This document shows positions 44,520-56,211 of a DNA stretch of 64,000 nucleotides, one piece after another. How positions within the stretch are numbered: position 1 is the stretch's first letter; every line of letters begins with the position of its first letter. A program made the position numbers and the translations under genes. The notes beneath the pieces were generated by a model. That model was not told where the DNA came from and did not search any database. It saw only the letters and a list, made by a program, of their open reading frames with translations. Origin of the DNA: Phlebotomus papatasi (lineage: Eukaryota > Arthropoda > Insecta > Diptera > Psychodidae); the NCBI RefSeq assembly GCF_024763615.1, contig NC_077223.1:102238627-102302626 (forward strand). Reading direction: 5' to 3'.

Positions 44520-46480
44520 AATTTTCACTTAATTAGAGTGAATTTTTCACTCAAATTGACATTCAAAATACTATAAAAAGATTAAATAAATTTATGATTT
44601 TAAAATAGGGTAATACTGCAATTTAATCAGAGTATTTTAAACTTTATTGGACTTTAGTACAAATTATTACTTGATAACTGAAATTTAGAACTGAATGGAA
44701 ATAGAGAAAATCCTTGAGAAAACTACTTCTTATTTTAGTATAGTAATGGACCCTAAGCCCTGCGTCATCGAAGTACTAAATAGATAATATTTGTTTTAGT
44801 ACAACTATGTTTCACAGGTAGTACCAATTTCAATGAAGTTCAAATACTAAATTCTTTTTGTATTTTTGTACAAATCTTAGGTAATGAGATCTAGAACTAA
44901 ATTAAAATGTTCAAGTTTTCTTAGTACATCACTGTTTTCAAAATTACCAAATGAATTTAAGGTCTACAAAACTCATTGGATTTAATCACTATAAATGAAA
45001 GAATGAACTTTGAGACTAAACACCAAATTATTATTTAAAGAAAAATTACAATCCGAAAATATGTAAATAGTAAAACAATGTACTAAATATATTTAAATCC
45101 TCCAGGACGTTCATTAGAAATTAGAACTTCAGAACTGAGAGTTACAACTAAGCTATAGAGATAAACATTTTTTCGTTTTAGAACAGTAATGTATTACTGT
45201 TCATGGACCGTACCCTAATTCATCGAAGTACAAAAGAAGAAATAAAGAGACAAATGAGTAATATTTGTTTTAGTACATCTATGTTTGGAAGAAGATTGTA
45301 CGAACTACTCAATAAGATTTAATCACTAAATTCCTGTTGCCCTTTAGTGCAAATCTCTGATAATAATTTCAAGAACTGAATCGAAATTTTCAGAATATTA
45401 TGAAAGTGATTGAACAGACTCCTGTTCGCTTGATACGTAATCCCAAGAAATTTTGTGTTTTTGCACATAGAGCGACAATCAGAACAAGTGACTCCCAAAC
45501 CCACAATTTAACCCAAATAGAGACAGGAAAAAATTCCTTCATCCACCAGAATATATTTTTCAGAATGTATTTTCAAAATATGTTTTTAGTACATCAATGT
45601 TTTCCAAACTGTTGTCTGATTTTAAGCTTCGCAATTCTCATTGGATTTGATTAGTATAAATGAAAGTCTGACTCAAGAGCCTCTTAATTTTTAGATATTA
45701 ATAAGATAATTGAACGTTTTTAGTACACTAGTCAAATAAAATCTTCTTATTTTTAGAACTGCAAATGCTTTTTATTACATTAATGCAAATATTGTTTTAG
45801 TACAGCAATAGTACTAAAGACATAAATATGACTATAAATATACTAATATAATTTCGAGATGAAAATTACGTAAAAAAACTTCAAAAATTTTCCTTACCAT
45901 GCTTCGAATTCAAATAGTTTTTCTTCTTCTTGATAGCATTATACTTGTGAGCAAAATGGTTACATTTTCATAACGGTGATTCCAAAACGATGTTCAATAT
46001 TTCGTCTCATTGAATTCCTGAGAACCTGATATCTTTTAGGTTAGTCTAATTTCTTTAAATGAAATTTAAATTTATTTTCACAAAATATAAAAAAATGAGT
46101 ACTACATTATTTGGTACTAAAATTTCTTCTAAGTTCTCTTTAAATACGATTTGAGGTACGTTTTATTTTGTGTACTAATATATAATATTGAAGCCCAGTT
46201 TATCAATATCGGGATAGTATTGGTTTAGTCTTGGGTTTAGTACTAAATTTGTAAACCTGCACAAAATTGGAACTCTTCCTGTACAGCTACTTTAATTACT
46301 ATATTTCTTAAATACTAATTTCATACAGTTTTCTTTCTCATGAATTAATTCTGATTAGATATTTGAAATTTGAACATTAAATTAAGTACTAAAATATTTG
46401 AACTAAAAGTTTTCTCATGCATTTTTTAACTACTCTCTGTGCTGTTTTTTTAGTATAAGTCTGTGTAGTAAAATTTAGTA
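44520..46480. repeat. Region of recurring TTTTAGTACA motifs
   Basis: TTTTAGTACAWCWATGTTT-like motifs recur at about 44793, 44920, 45267, 45585, 45718 and 45794. Towards the right end the opposite orientation (GTACTAAA) becomes common (46090-46500). ATTTAGAACTGAAT-like segments recur in the left half. This suggests an old array or large foldback about 2 kb long, but no clear termini or fixed period were found. Confidence 0.4.
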
Positions 46481-48133
46481 CTCAAATCCGAATTATCCCG
46501 AATTATAGCTTCATAGCAAAATATTTTTAAAATAAATACTTTTTGATATGAAATAAAATTAATTTTTTTTTGAAACATAAATAACATATACAATTATCTA
46601 TCTATCTATCTCTAATTTATAAATAACTCATTTGCAACAACTCAATTTGAAAAAGTATTTTTTCCATAATTTTTTTCCACCTGATTTCTCGAAAATAGCT
46701 TTGTCAAGAAACTTTTGGTCGACAATGTATTTCTTATTGTTTGATGCTGTACTAATTGAAATCAATTTGAAATATTTCACAATCACATTGAAATTTTCAA
46801 ATCCTCTCATCTGTGAATGATGGAGCATTTTGTCGTAACAAAAGTTTTCTCATGCGCCTCAATCGATTTCCCTTCAAAAACGCACACAGACAAAACGTCC
46901 ACCCTCATCAACCACTAACGACACAAGGAACCCCTCGCGGCAATTGCATGGGGAACTTCTTGGCCACTGAAGGAATTTTCCCGTCAAAAGGGAATGGCAT
47001 AGAGATGCCTTCTTCTCTTGCCTGAAAACTCAAATAAAAAACTCCTCACGAATTCCACATACAACTTGTGTCGAATTCGCATCACGCGGAATAGAAAGAA
47101 AAAACAACCCCTATCTCATGTTAAACATGCTGGAGAGCTCATGAGTGGCAAAAAATGCTATAAAACTTTTTACTTTAGTGAAACTTTGCTGAGTCGGGGG
47201 CCAATTTTGAGTCGCGATTTAGCCACAAGCCATAGGGAAAAGCGGATGAAAAGCCCGAGTGTTTTGCACTGTGAAGGAAAAAAAAAGGAGGCATCCAGAG
47301 AAAAACCCACTCAATGGATGAGATGGAAGAAAAGAGCAATTCTTCATTATTCATTTCCTCCCGTGAGACATTTCATTTGTACGGGAAAATACCTCTCATA
47401 TATCTTTCATCGTCAAATCCTCCATCACACATTTCTACCATTTGCAACGCACAACAATAAAATATCATGCCTAGAAAGACTGATGATCCTGAGGCACATG
47501 AGGGATGTGCTGGACATTCTAAAGTCAGCCCCTCGGTCAATTGAAAGCCCATCCATTGTCCCTGGGTGTTTATAGGGTCCATGGGGCTGAGGTAGGGGAT
47601 AAAAATGATTTTGCTGTCGTTTTTGGGGATATCTTGTCGTTATGAAATACGATACAGTCCCAATTAACGACACGCTGATTCACTCATTCAATTCAAATTT
47701 AGACACAAGAGAGATTGAACTTACACCGCCACGTGAACCCCAATAGGTCAGAGTTGATCAGGTTTCTTGCATATAGATTTCGGATAAATGTAGGGGGACG
47801 CTTTGATCGTTCGCACATACGCTACCTTCAAACACTTCATATTTCTCCCATATTCCTTTATGAATCTCACATATGGCTATATATTGTAATAGCTAGCCTT
47901 AAATCCCATATTTCCTGAAAAAATTGAGAAAAGAAAATGGGGTGTTCAATGATGGCGTGAATCGTGTGCGATGATAGAAACTCGATTGATCTATCTGACA
48001 AATCGCAATTAAATTTTCATTTTGCTCTGGAGGAAAATTTAAGGATTTCCTGGGATTTTGTGGGGTGGGATTATGAACCTTATAAGTAAGACATTTTTTT
48101 GGCATAGTTGGAGAATCCATACGGTTTGCATGG
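46481..48133. other. Unique DNA with a short (ATCT)n tract
   Basis: An (ATCT) microsatellite of about four repeats is at 46596-46612. The sequence from 46810 to 47700 is repeat-free and of moderate GC. The 185-codon plus frame at 47018-47575 is rich in Lys, Arg, His and Ser with no recognised domain, and I do not call it a gene. Confidence 0.4.
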
Positions 48134-48353
48134 TAAGGGTAAGCGTGCTACCTTCGGACGATTTATGCTTCGAACAATTAATTTTTTTCAATGTGTTATA
48201 TATGAATTTAGCCCTTTATAATATTATATTTTAATAGGTGGTTCAATGCCTCAAATTTCCTGAAAAATTCATAGGTCAAATCCATAAGTAACATAAAGAA
48301 AAAATTGAATTGTCCGAAACTTGAGTCGTCCGAATGTAGCGCGCTTTCCCCTA
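48134..48353. mobile_element. TAGGGGAAAGCGCGCT MITE, 220 bp
   Basis: The left end TAAGGGTAAGCGTGCTACCT and the inverted right end TAGGGGAAAGCGCGCTACAT both continue with TCGGACGA motifs. Its size and TTCGRACG vocabulary place it with the element at 18377-18595, but its arms are more diverged, so it is probably an older copy. Confidence 0.7.
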
Positions 48354-49079
48354 GTCAGAAAAAATCACTGAACTTGAACATCATTTTTGTGTGCGAAAGT
48401 TCAAAGCCTCCCCCTAGTGCAAGTAATTACAAGAAATATCTGAAAATTCCGTTCCAAAGCATTGGGCCAATTGAGACCGCCGAATTAGATTGATATTGAT
48501 TTGCACTAAAACTTCCATCTAATCTTTTCGGTTTTCATTACAATGCGAAGATTGAATTAGCTTTTTGGAGGGATAACTCTCAGCTTCAGCCTTTGAAAGA
48601 ACATTATAAGAATTTTTGAAGCATTAAGGAAGGATCACATTGATCGTCAAATAGATACATTTATTCATCAACAATGTTTTCGAAGTACAGTTTCGTTTTA
48701 ATAAGATCCCGTGTAGTTTTCAGCGTCCACCGCCGTTTTAGCATTGATGCCCAACGTGTTCAACTTCCAGAGAAAAATGGTTGAAAAGCTCTTTCTCAGG
48801 TTGTATATGCCAGTCATGTAAGAATTTTCTAATCGTTTTCAAAAATGTCTAAAATTCTAGCCGTTTAGAAATATTCATTTTTTTCTCGAATTTATGTTTA
48901 TTTTTTATCATGTTTATAACAAAAAAAAACTTTAGAAGACTTTTGATCCGATGGAAGTAACAGGAAATGGATGAAAACTCTGAACCTCTTTTGATTTTCA
49001 CAATTTTATCAATTATATTCTCTACGACGTTTCGAGTATGGATGTCCTACTGATCAGGTATCGTATATGGCAGGGAAAA

Positions 49080-49349
49080 TTACGTACAGTTGAGAACTGT
49101 CATAGAAACAGTACGGAAACGAAATTCTCTTGGAATGTACATCCGTGTCACCTTCGTGATCCCTTCCAAAAACCGCTCATAGTTCTCAGATGTTGATTTA
49201 CTGTCCACCACACTGAGTTCAACGTCGAACGCTGCTTTAGTTAGCTTTAGAGAAGTTAAATCTTCCGCGAAAAAGCACCTCAGGGGGAGTGAATAAGTGA
49301 CTCTCACAATCAGAGTGGACCGTACCGTACGCAGCGATCGGCAAAATTA
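49080..49349 (-). pseudogene. Probable non-LTR retrotransposon fragment (linker before RT)
   Basis: The minus strand is open for about 90 codons. It includes SENYERFLEGITKVTRMYIP followed by REFR. A pattern of an acidic helix, then xxYxxFxxxIxxxxRxxIPRxxR, is characteristic of the region between endonuclease and reverse transcriptase in jockey/RTE-like elements, where it normally reads IPRGxR. No endonuclease or polymerase motifs are found nearby. About 250 bp further on, minus-strand 48690-48830 is open and ends LNTLGINAKTAVDAENYTGSY-stop minus one residue either way; its origin is unknown. The assignment rests on one motif only. Confidence 0.35.
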
Positions 49350-49942
49350 GCAAATCTGGAGCTAAAAATTGACAGATCGGCAGAATTTTAGCGAAGACTC
49401 GGCACATTTAAATGTCAGTACGCTTTTATGAAGTACAGCGTTCGTTTAAATTGTGTGGTTCGTTTAAATTCATGTATCGGAATTTCTACTGAAATTCTGC
49501 CGAACAGTAATCAGTTTCATACCAATCTTCAGTCGCTTTTGAGTAGGGCCTCTACGGGTCACTTAAAGACAAATTACATCACATTCATTTATTTTTAACA
49601 CAAAATTTACAAAGAATACCTTCTTTGATTGTCGATAGACCCTTAACATTGATTGAAATAGTGTTAAGAGGAGTGGTCTTGAAAAAGATTTTTTGTGTTG
49701 AGTATGGCAATAATAGCAAGGAATTGCAGGATTCAAGTTTTTTATGTTGGAGCATTTCTATTTTTAGCTTCGTGGTGGGAGATTTTGATCCTAATTGGGA
49801 TCTTCTTCAGTGGTTGAAAGATCATTAAAGTTCTGTATTTGATTCTTTATTAATTTTCTTCGTTATTCTTAAAATTCTTTATTATACGTTTTATATGTAC
49901 GTTTAATACTCTTTGTTCTTTATTATTTCCGGGACTCCCTAT

Positions 49943-50327
49943 ATTTGAAGTGCTTATAATTTTAGACAATTTCTAATTTTGGACACTTTGATGGTAAAAT
50001 TGGACACTAAAAATAAATTGATGAAAATTGTGGAATTTTCTTCTAATATTTGATGAATAATGTATTCTATTTAAACATTTGTTCGTTTTGGAAGATTTTA
50101 ACACTATATTCGTTAAATTTTGAATATGATTTGAGTTAAAATTGCTTTGTTGAAACTTCAGTGTGAGCAGTTGTTTACGAGAAATATGACAGAACTTCGT
50201 GTTTACTTCAGTGGTACAGTACTAACAATTTTTCCTCGCTTTTTTAAGTGATATTATTAAATATTTATTTAATATAGTGTTGATTCACGTTTATAGTGAT
50301 TTGTATATTTGACTTGAACCTGAAGTG
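49943..50327 (+). repeat. Left-end fragment related to the 8734 element
   Basis: The sequence parallels 8737-9131 almost base for base in places (CACTTTGATGGTAAAATTGG, GAGAAATATGACAGAACTTC, TTGATTCACGT). Both the outermost terminus and the right half are missing. It is a broken copy of the 1,055-bp element. Confidence 0.7.
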
Positions 50328-52660
50328 TTTTTCCATTGATTTAATCATTCAATCGACTTTGTTTATAATCGGACTTCTTTCTCTTTCGGCTGTCTGGTGC
50401 ATTTCAAAAGTTTGTTTACAACGATAAGTTAACTTTGTCCATTAATGGAAATATCTTTAAATTCGCTATGACTTTACTTAGTTTTTTTATGTTCTTTATT
50501 ATTGAGGTTTTTTTGTAGGATTTTTAATTATTATGAACATTATGAGCACTTATGTAAGTTTATTAAAAGTTATGTAGGCGAACAAAATATAGTTCGATCC
50601 GATGACATTTTGCTCTCAATTTTCAATGCCAAATGTTCATTTCACGTTAATATGAAAAGTTTAACTGAATTTTATTGTGATTCACTTGATTGTTCGCTTC
50701 TTAAAACGAATGTCAGAAATTCGTATCTTTCCGTAGTTGATAAAAATCTAACAAGTATCAATGATCACTTTAGTTAGTAATTCTAGAAAAGTGTATTAAC
50801 TTTATTAACTAATTGCAGATTAAATCTGGTTCAATGTTTAAAAAAAATGTCACTTCGCAATCTTTAATCTACAAAAATAATTTTTCACTCAAATATCAAC
50901 TCTACTAAGATTCGATTTAGCTCAAAAATGAGAATATACCGCAAATGACTATCTCTATGACAAGCCTTTCACAACAACCGATTCCAGAGAGTAATTTAGA
51001 GAATTTCTGCCACGCACTGAAACCCACAGAAATTTGATACTAAAATCAATATAAATATAACTTTTTACTTGTACAGAGACACCGCCGGTATTATGCACTA
51101 TATCAAATTATTTTATTGTCTAATCAGCGTGTCTGTGGCTTCGGTAAATTTCTTCGCAAGATAAAAATTGCTGCGCAAATAATTGGATGCCTAGGAATGT
51201 AATCTTACACGGATGGAAAAAATCTAAAAGAATAATATTTGTATGGAAAATCGAGATCAAGGCTTTCACCCACTTGTTTATGATCAGCTGAGAAAAAAAA
51301 TGTCTCAAGCCGATCCTATTGCTTTACGGCTTTTAGTACTGAATTTACATACGTATTTAGGGATTTTATTTGGCAGCAAATATCCCCACAGGGATTTTGC
51401 ACCTTTCTGGATTCAGGGGGTGGGGGGGGGGGTGGCCTTTGATGGAAGCATCCGAGAGAAATGGCAGGGAATTGGTTATCCGAGAAAGGGAAGAATCTTA
51501 TCGATTTTTATTCCCAGATTTGTACCATTTCTTATCATTCCTTTACACATGTTTAGAAAGGAGCTTCAAAATTTCTCCACCTCTTCTAGAAAAGATAAAA
51601 AAAAACATGCTAACAGAAGCAATATTTTTTAGGTATTGTTATGGAGCTTTCTGCCCAAAGAACACATATCTTAGGGATATATCCCCAATATCTTTTAGAT
51701 GATTTGTTGTAACAAAAAAAAATGTATTTTTCGCAAGCTTTGAGTATTTTTTTTTCAGAAGCTGCTCAAATATTCATTTTCTTCTGTTTGTTTTCTGGTT
51801 TCATTCTGTATATTATGAATAATTTGCAAAACACAGATGTTTAGGAAAGCAATGTGAGAGGACGGAAAAGTCCAAATAAAGTATCTTTAATTGATTTTTT
51901 TTAACAAAAAGTTTTTCGTTAGACTCCAAGTTCGACGTAATACGAGCTGAGAGAATTAATAATCTGTATTTTTTTCTGAAAAAAATCTTTGATTTTTTCT
52001 TGAGTAAATGAGATAGGTTGAGGAATTGAATGACAATTTACTTTACTGGACTCTACCGTAGATGCGGGTGGGTTTGCACTCCTGTTTTCATAAATTTTTC
52101 TTAAATTCTGGCACTTAAAGAAAGTCTACATTGATCCGATCTCTCATGTCGGATCAGTGAAGATCAGTCCTAGACTAGTCCTAGATGCTAGGATTAAAGA
52201 AAAGCTTACGAAAAGCGCGGGTGCAAAGTCATCCAAATCTATGTTACCGTAAGTGTAAGGATGCTCTTTACCGATCGGACATGGTAGATCGGAAATCAGA
52301 ATTTGGAATTTGAAATTTTCTCACTGTTTTAAGTGATCAAAGACAAAAAAGAAAACCACGAAGAAGTACAAGACTTTACAATTGAAAGTACTTCTTCATT
52401 GTTTTCTTCCTTTAGCCATTTAAAACTGTTAGGAAATAGCAAAGCATCGAATTAGACATGATTCCAAATTATCCCATCATACCCTATTCTCCGCTTTTAG
52501 CGAATTATCTTTTGTATAAGACATTTTGTATAACACGATTGATTAAAAGCAGAGAATTATTTAAAAAAATTGTTTTTATTTTGAGGTGACAGATGACAAT
52601 CCAACACCTTCTGTATCGATCATTGTAGCGAGTAGTAATTCCCTTATACGGTCTTCATAT
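50328..52660. other. Mostly AT-rich unique DNA
   Basis: Nothing coding is recognisable. A G-rich run (GGGGGTGGGGGGGGGG) lies at about 51416-51434 and opens spurious frames around it. Frames at 50502-50777 and 51243-51702 have no recognised product. Confidence 0.45.
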
Positions 52661-52845
52661 CTAAGATTTATTTATTATCTAATTTATTATTATTTATTTT
52701 TATTATTTATTATTTATTTTTTATTATTTTATTTTATTTTTATATTTTTATATTTATTTTATTATATTATTATATTATTATATTATTGTATTATTATATT
52801 ATTATATTATATTTATATTATTATATTTATATTTATTATTATCTA
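52661..52845. repeat. (TTA/TTTA)n low-complexity tract
   Basis: About 185 bp consist only of T and A apart from single G or C bases, with ATTATT and TATTTATT iterations. The hydrophobic frame through it (52586-52846) is an artefact of the repeat. Confidence 0.9.
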
Positions 52846-52966
52846 AGACCATATAGCTTTACTTCTCTTATTCCTAACCAATCAAGATTTTTGGAAATTT
52901 TGAAAAAAAAACACAAAATCTTTTCTCATTTATGATTTCGAGATATTCGGTAACAAGATGATAAAT

Positions 52967-54470
52967 GCCCTGGACACACTTACGACTTAAGCCGTGAGAC
53001 GGCTTAATGTAATTTTAATCAAAATAATTATTTGACTAAATTCCCATCAGCTTCCTACTAGTTAAACTGCTTCTGGACTTAAACCGTGAGACGAATTAGT
53101 CAGAAACTGCCCGGCTAACACATTATGTACTTATTATGTACCTAATAAGTTCTCAACTCAATACTTTAATTTTAAGGAGTTGTAGAACATACAACTACTT
53201 AAAAAATATATGAAAATGAGACAAACGTCAGCGCTTTGTGGCGAGTAGTGAAACTAATGTGGTATGACTCGGCCTTAACACTAAGTACTTAATTAAGGCC
53301 TTTTCAAAAGTCCTTAACTAAGTAGTTTGTATTAAGGACATAAAAGTGTGTTCATTAAGTACTTAATTAAGGACTTTCGACTAAGAACTTTTTAAGTAGT
53401 TACCCCAATGCTTAAAATACATTTTTTTTTAATTCCTCATATATTTTATTTTATAGGAAAGGTTCCGTCATACACTTATCCTCTGTTCTAGTTCATATTA
53501 ATAAAAAAGCTGGTCTAAATCTTGATGAACCGGACGCATATTTTGTTTGAAGTATAGCTTTAACTGGTACCGGATGATCTCTCCAAATCCCTGTACTAAA
53601 ATTCGAGTCGTCTGGAACAAGAAAGTCATTAAAATGATGGGTCAAAAAATTATTTTGAAAATCTAGTAAAATTACACTCCCGGAATACGAGTTTTTGGGG
53701 CCAGAGCTAAAGGGATGAAATATCAGAGTTTGATACCCTCTTGGACACGTTACACTCCCGTATTATACTCTGGTTCAACTAAAGAGACTAAATTATCAGA
53801 ATTTAATAATCTCTTAGATAGCTTACATACCAGGATCACGAGCTAAAGAGAGTTTTGAGAGAATATTTGAAATTCTTTTGCAATTCACTTTCCCGGATAG
53901 CAAATTTGACGGAACGACAAAACAGATTCAACAAAATTAAAGGCACATGTGAGCAAATTTCATAGATTTCAGGCGGCTAGAACTAAATGGAGGGCTTTCA
54001 GTTAAACTTACCAAATAAAAATTGACTTTGCAGATTCCACTAATTCTTCCTTTCGGATAGATTTACCACTAAATCACTAAAATTTTTGTGAATAAAATAA
54101 AAATACACGTTTGATTACACTTAGAGGTTAAGTTTTACTGACATGTCATGTTGATCTATCTCTTTCTATCCTATGTTCAAGATGTAGTCATCGCATTCTC
54201 TATTCGAGTTTCCTTTTTTTATTACAAGGTGTCCCTACTATCGCGCAAAAAATTCCTTAATTAAGAACTTTATAAGTACTTATTAAGGCCTTATTTTATG
54301 CACTTGCACAAAGCTCTTATTTCAGAGCATGGGCAATGCCTTTAATTATAGTATTCTTCTAGTAACAGCTTACTTTATGTTAGCCGGGTGATGAAAATGT
54401 AATCAGTTAATTATTTTGATTATAATTATGTTAAGCCGTCTCTCGGCTTAAATCGTAAGTCTGAAACCAG
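52967..54470. mobile_element. AAGCCGTGAGACGGCTTA element with nested insertion
   Basis: The left arm GCCCTGGACACACTTACGAC continues TTAAGCCGTGAGACGGCTTA. The inverted right arm reads CAGACTTACGATTTAAGCCG and then AGAGACGGCTTA. Both are followed by TNATCAAAATAATTA. It is the family of 12535-12667. The element at 53110-54388 has inserted, so the original was only about 225 bp. Confidence 0.65.
53110..54388. mobile_element. CCCGGCTAACA element, 1.28 kb, nested
   Basis: The perfect termini CCCGGCTAACA and TGTTAGCCGGG bound this block inside the 52967-54470 element. Subterminal sequence on both sides is rich in AAGTACTTAATTAAGGCC-type motifs. No transposase frame was found, and the duplication is not obvious. 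Confidence 0.6.
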
Positions 54471-56157
54471 TTTTATATTTAATTTTAGAACCTTTTCCTA
54501 GTAAGAAAGTCACTAGATAAAAGTAGGTATTTGACTATATCTGTTAGATGAATACATCGTATTCCAAGGCCAGCAATTGAGAAGGAAATTTAGTGAAAAA
54601 AAAGGACAAGAATAAGATGACATATTCAAATTGTGGCCAGGGTTTACAAGATAAGTTTCCTGAGAACAATTGTTCTCTTGCGAAATGTTCTGTGAGAATG
54701 CCTTTTGCCAAATCATCATGACGAGAAGATATGAGTAGGAGTTTCCTCGGTGAAAGAATAAGCTTTGAAAAGACAAATTGGGGTCTCTTCAATTTTGTAG
54801 AGATGAGCAATATTCGTCTTTCCCAGCAATTCTCATATTGGCTTTCCATGGATGTAGATTGTGGGAAGTATAGGTATAGTGTAGGGCAATTAAATGATAC
54901 CAAGGCTCATGGTATTTTCATGGTATAAAATCCCAAGTATAATTGGTACTTAGTATGTGTTAATTGTGAAATGTTGGGCCGTTTTTCCCAACTCAGCCAC
55001 ACTGATAAGGAAATCCATGCAGAACCACAAGATGCACACTAGAAGTAAGACACAGTATTAAATTCTTGGACTGATAAAGAGCACCAAGAGAAGAGAAACA
55101 ATGGTGCGTGCGAAAACTTAATGTGATGTTTTCCGGAATCAGCAGGGGATGGAAGACAAAAAAAAAAGCAAAGAGGGATGCTGGAGGAAAACGAGTATGA
55201 TATAAAATGTTAAAGTCTCTCTGGGTAAAAAGACACCAATCTCTGGGGACGTGCTTTTTTTCTGCCTCAGGGTTTGGGGTTGTATTCCACCTCCCACCCT
55301 TCAAGAACTAAACGCATTTTCACACCCACGGAAAAGCTCTTCGGGGAGGTAATTGATTTTGGGCGCGTGACTGAAGAATCCGGCAGCGACAATTGCCGTC
55401 ATCGCTGCTGGATTGGGTAATGAAGATCTACAACTGCTTAGGATTGCACTCCGCATGCAAGAAAAAAAATACCAACATGACTCACTTCGTCTAACTTCTG
55501 ACTTATTCTCCGGGCTCATAATGAAAATATCTCTCTCAATAGCCATTTTTACGGTCCATTGTGCCCATAATGTTTTTAATATCTACAGATCTCCTTGATT
55601 TATGGCATGAAAGAGATGTAGGAAAATCCATGGTGGCAGAGGAGAGTAGGTTCTTCGAGAGATATTGCCGAGTTCCTTGTGGATACAGTTTTAAAAATTT
55701 TATGCTATTAAGTAATGCTCATTGAGCTTTTAGATTTATGGATCTTCATTTGCACTAAAGTGTGCCAAAATACAAATTATTATTAAGAGGAACACCTTGG
55801 TATAAACGGCCTTTGATATACAAATGCGAATTATTACTTAAAGCTCTTCATAAATTCTGTATACTTAGTCAATTTATTGCCTTCACTCAATAATGATACG
55901 TTTCCATGAGGACAATAGTGGTCAAAACTAAATTAATCCTGAAGCGCTAAATAACTTAAGATCTTAATTTGAGTTTTCTATCGGTTTGCTCGAGAGGATT
56001 TCTTGAGGCAGTCAAATAACGTATTTGCATTTAAGGTAAAATTCAAGCGATTAACTCATACGACAGCGAAATACATTCCTCTCGTTCTGTAATTACCTTT
56101 CCTATTTGAGAGCTCTCTCCGGTTGAGGTTTGTTTTTTTTTTACCGATTTGAAGGTG
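54471..56157. other. Unique DNA, no gene identified
   Basis: The stretch from 54500 to 55640 is repeat-free and less AT-rich. Several frames of 80-119 codons lie on the minus strand (54513-54903, 54993-55546), but none gives a recognised domain or consistent splice structure. Confidence 0.4.
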
Positions 56158-56211
56158 TAAAGCGTGTCCACGATAAAATTGTTCCTAAGAATAATACTAT
56201 AGAAATGAAGT

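Noticed and set aside
47018..47575. 185-codon plus-strand open frame
   Set aside because: It is the second longest frame in the window but rich in Lys, Arg, His and Ser without any domain, and there is no supporting splice or promoter structure. Chance is likely at this local GC content.
52586..52846. 86-codon hydrophobic frame
   Set aside because: It is produced entirely by the TTA/TTTA low-complexity tract.
54513..55546. Series of minus-strand frames of 80-119 codons
   Set aside because: No domain was recognised and consecutive frames do not join with plausible splice sites.
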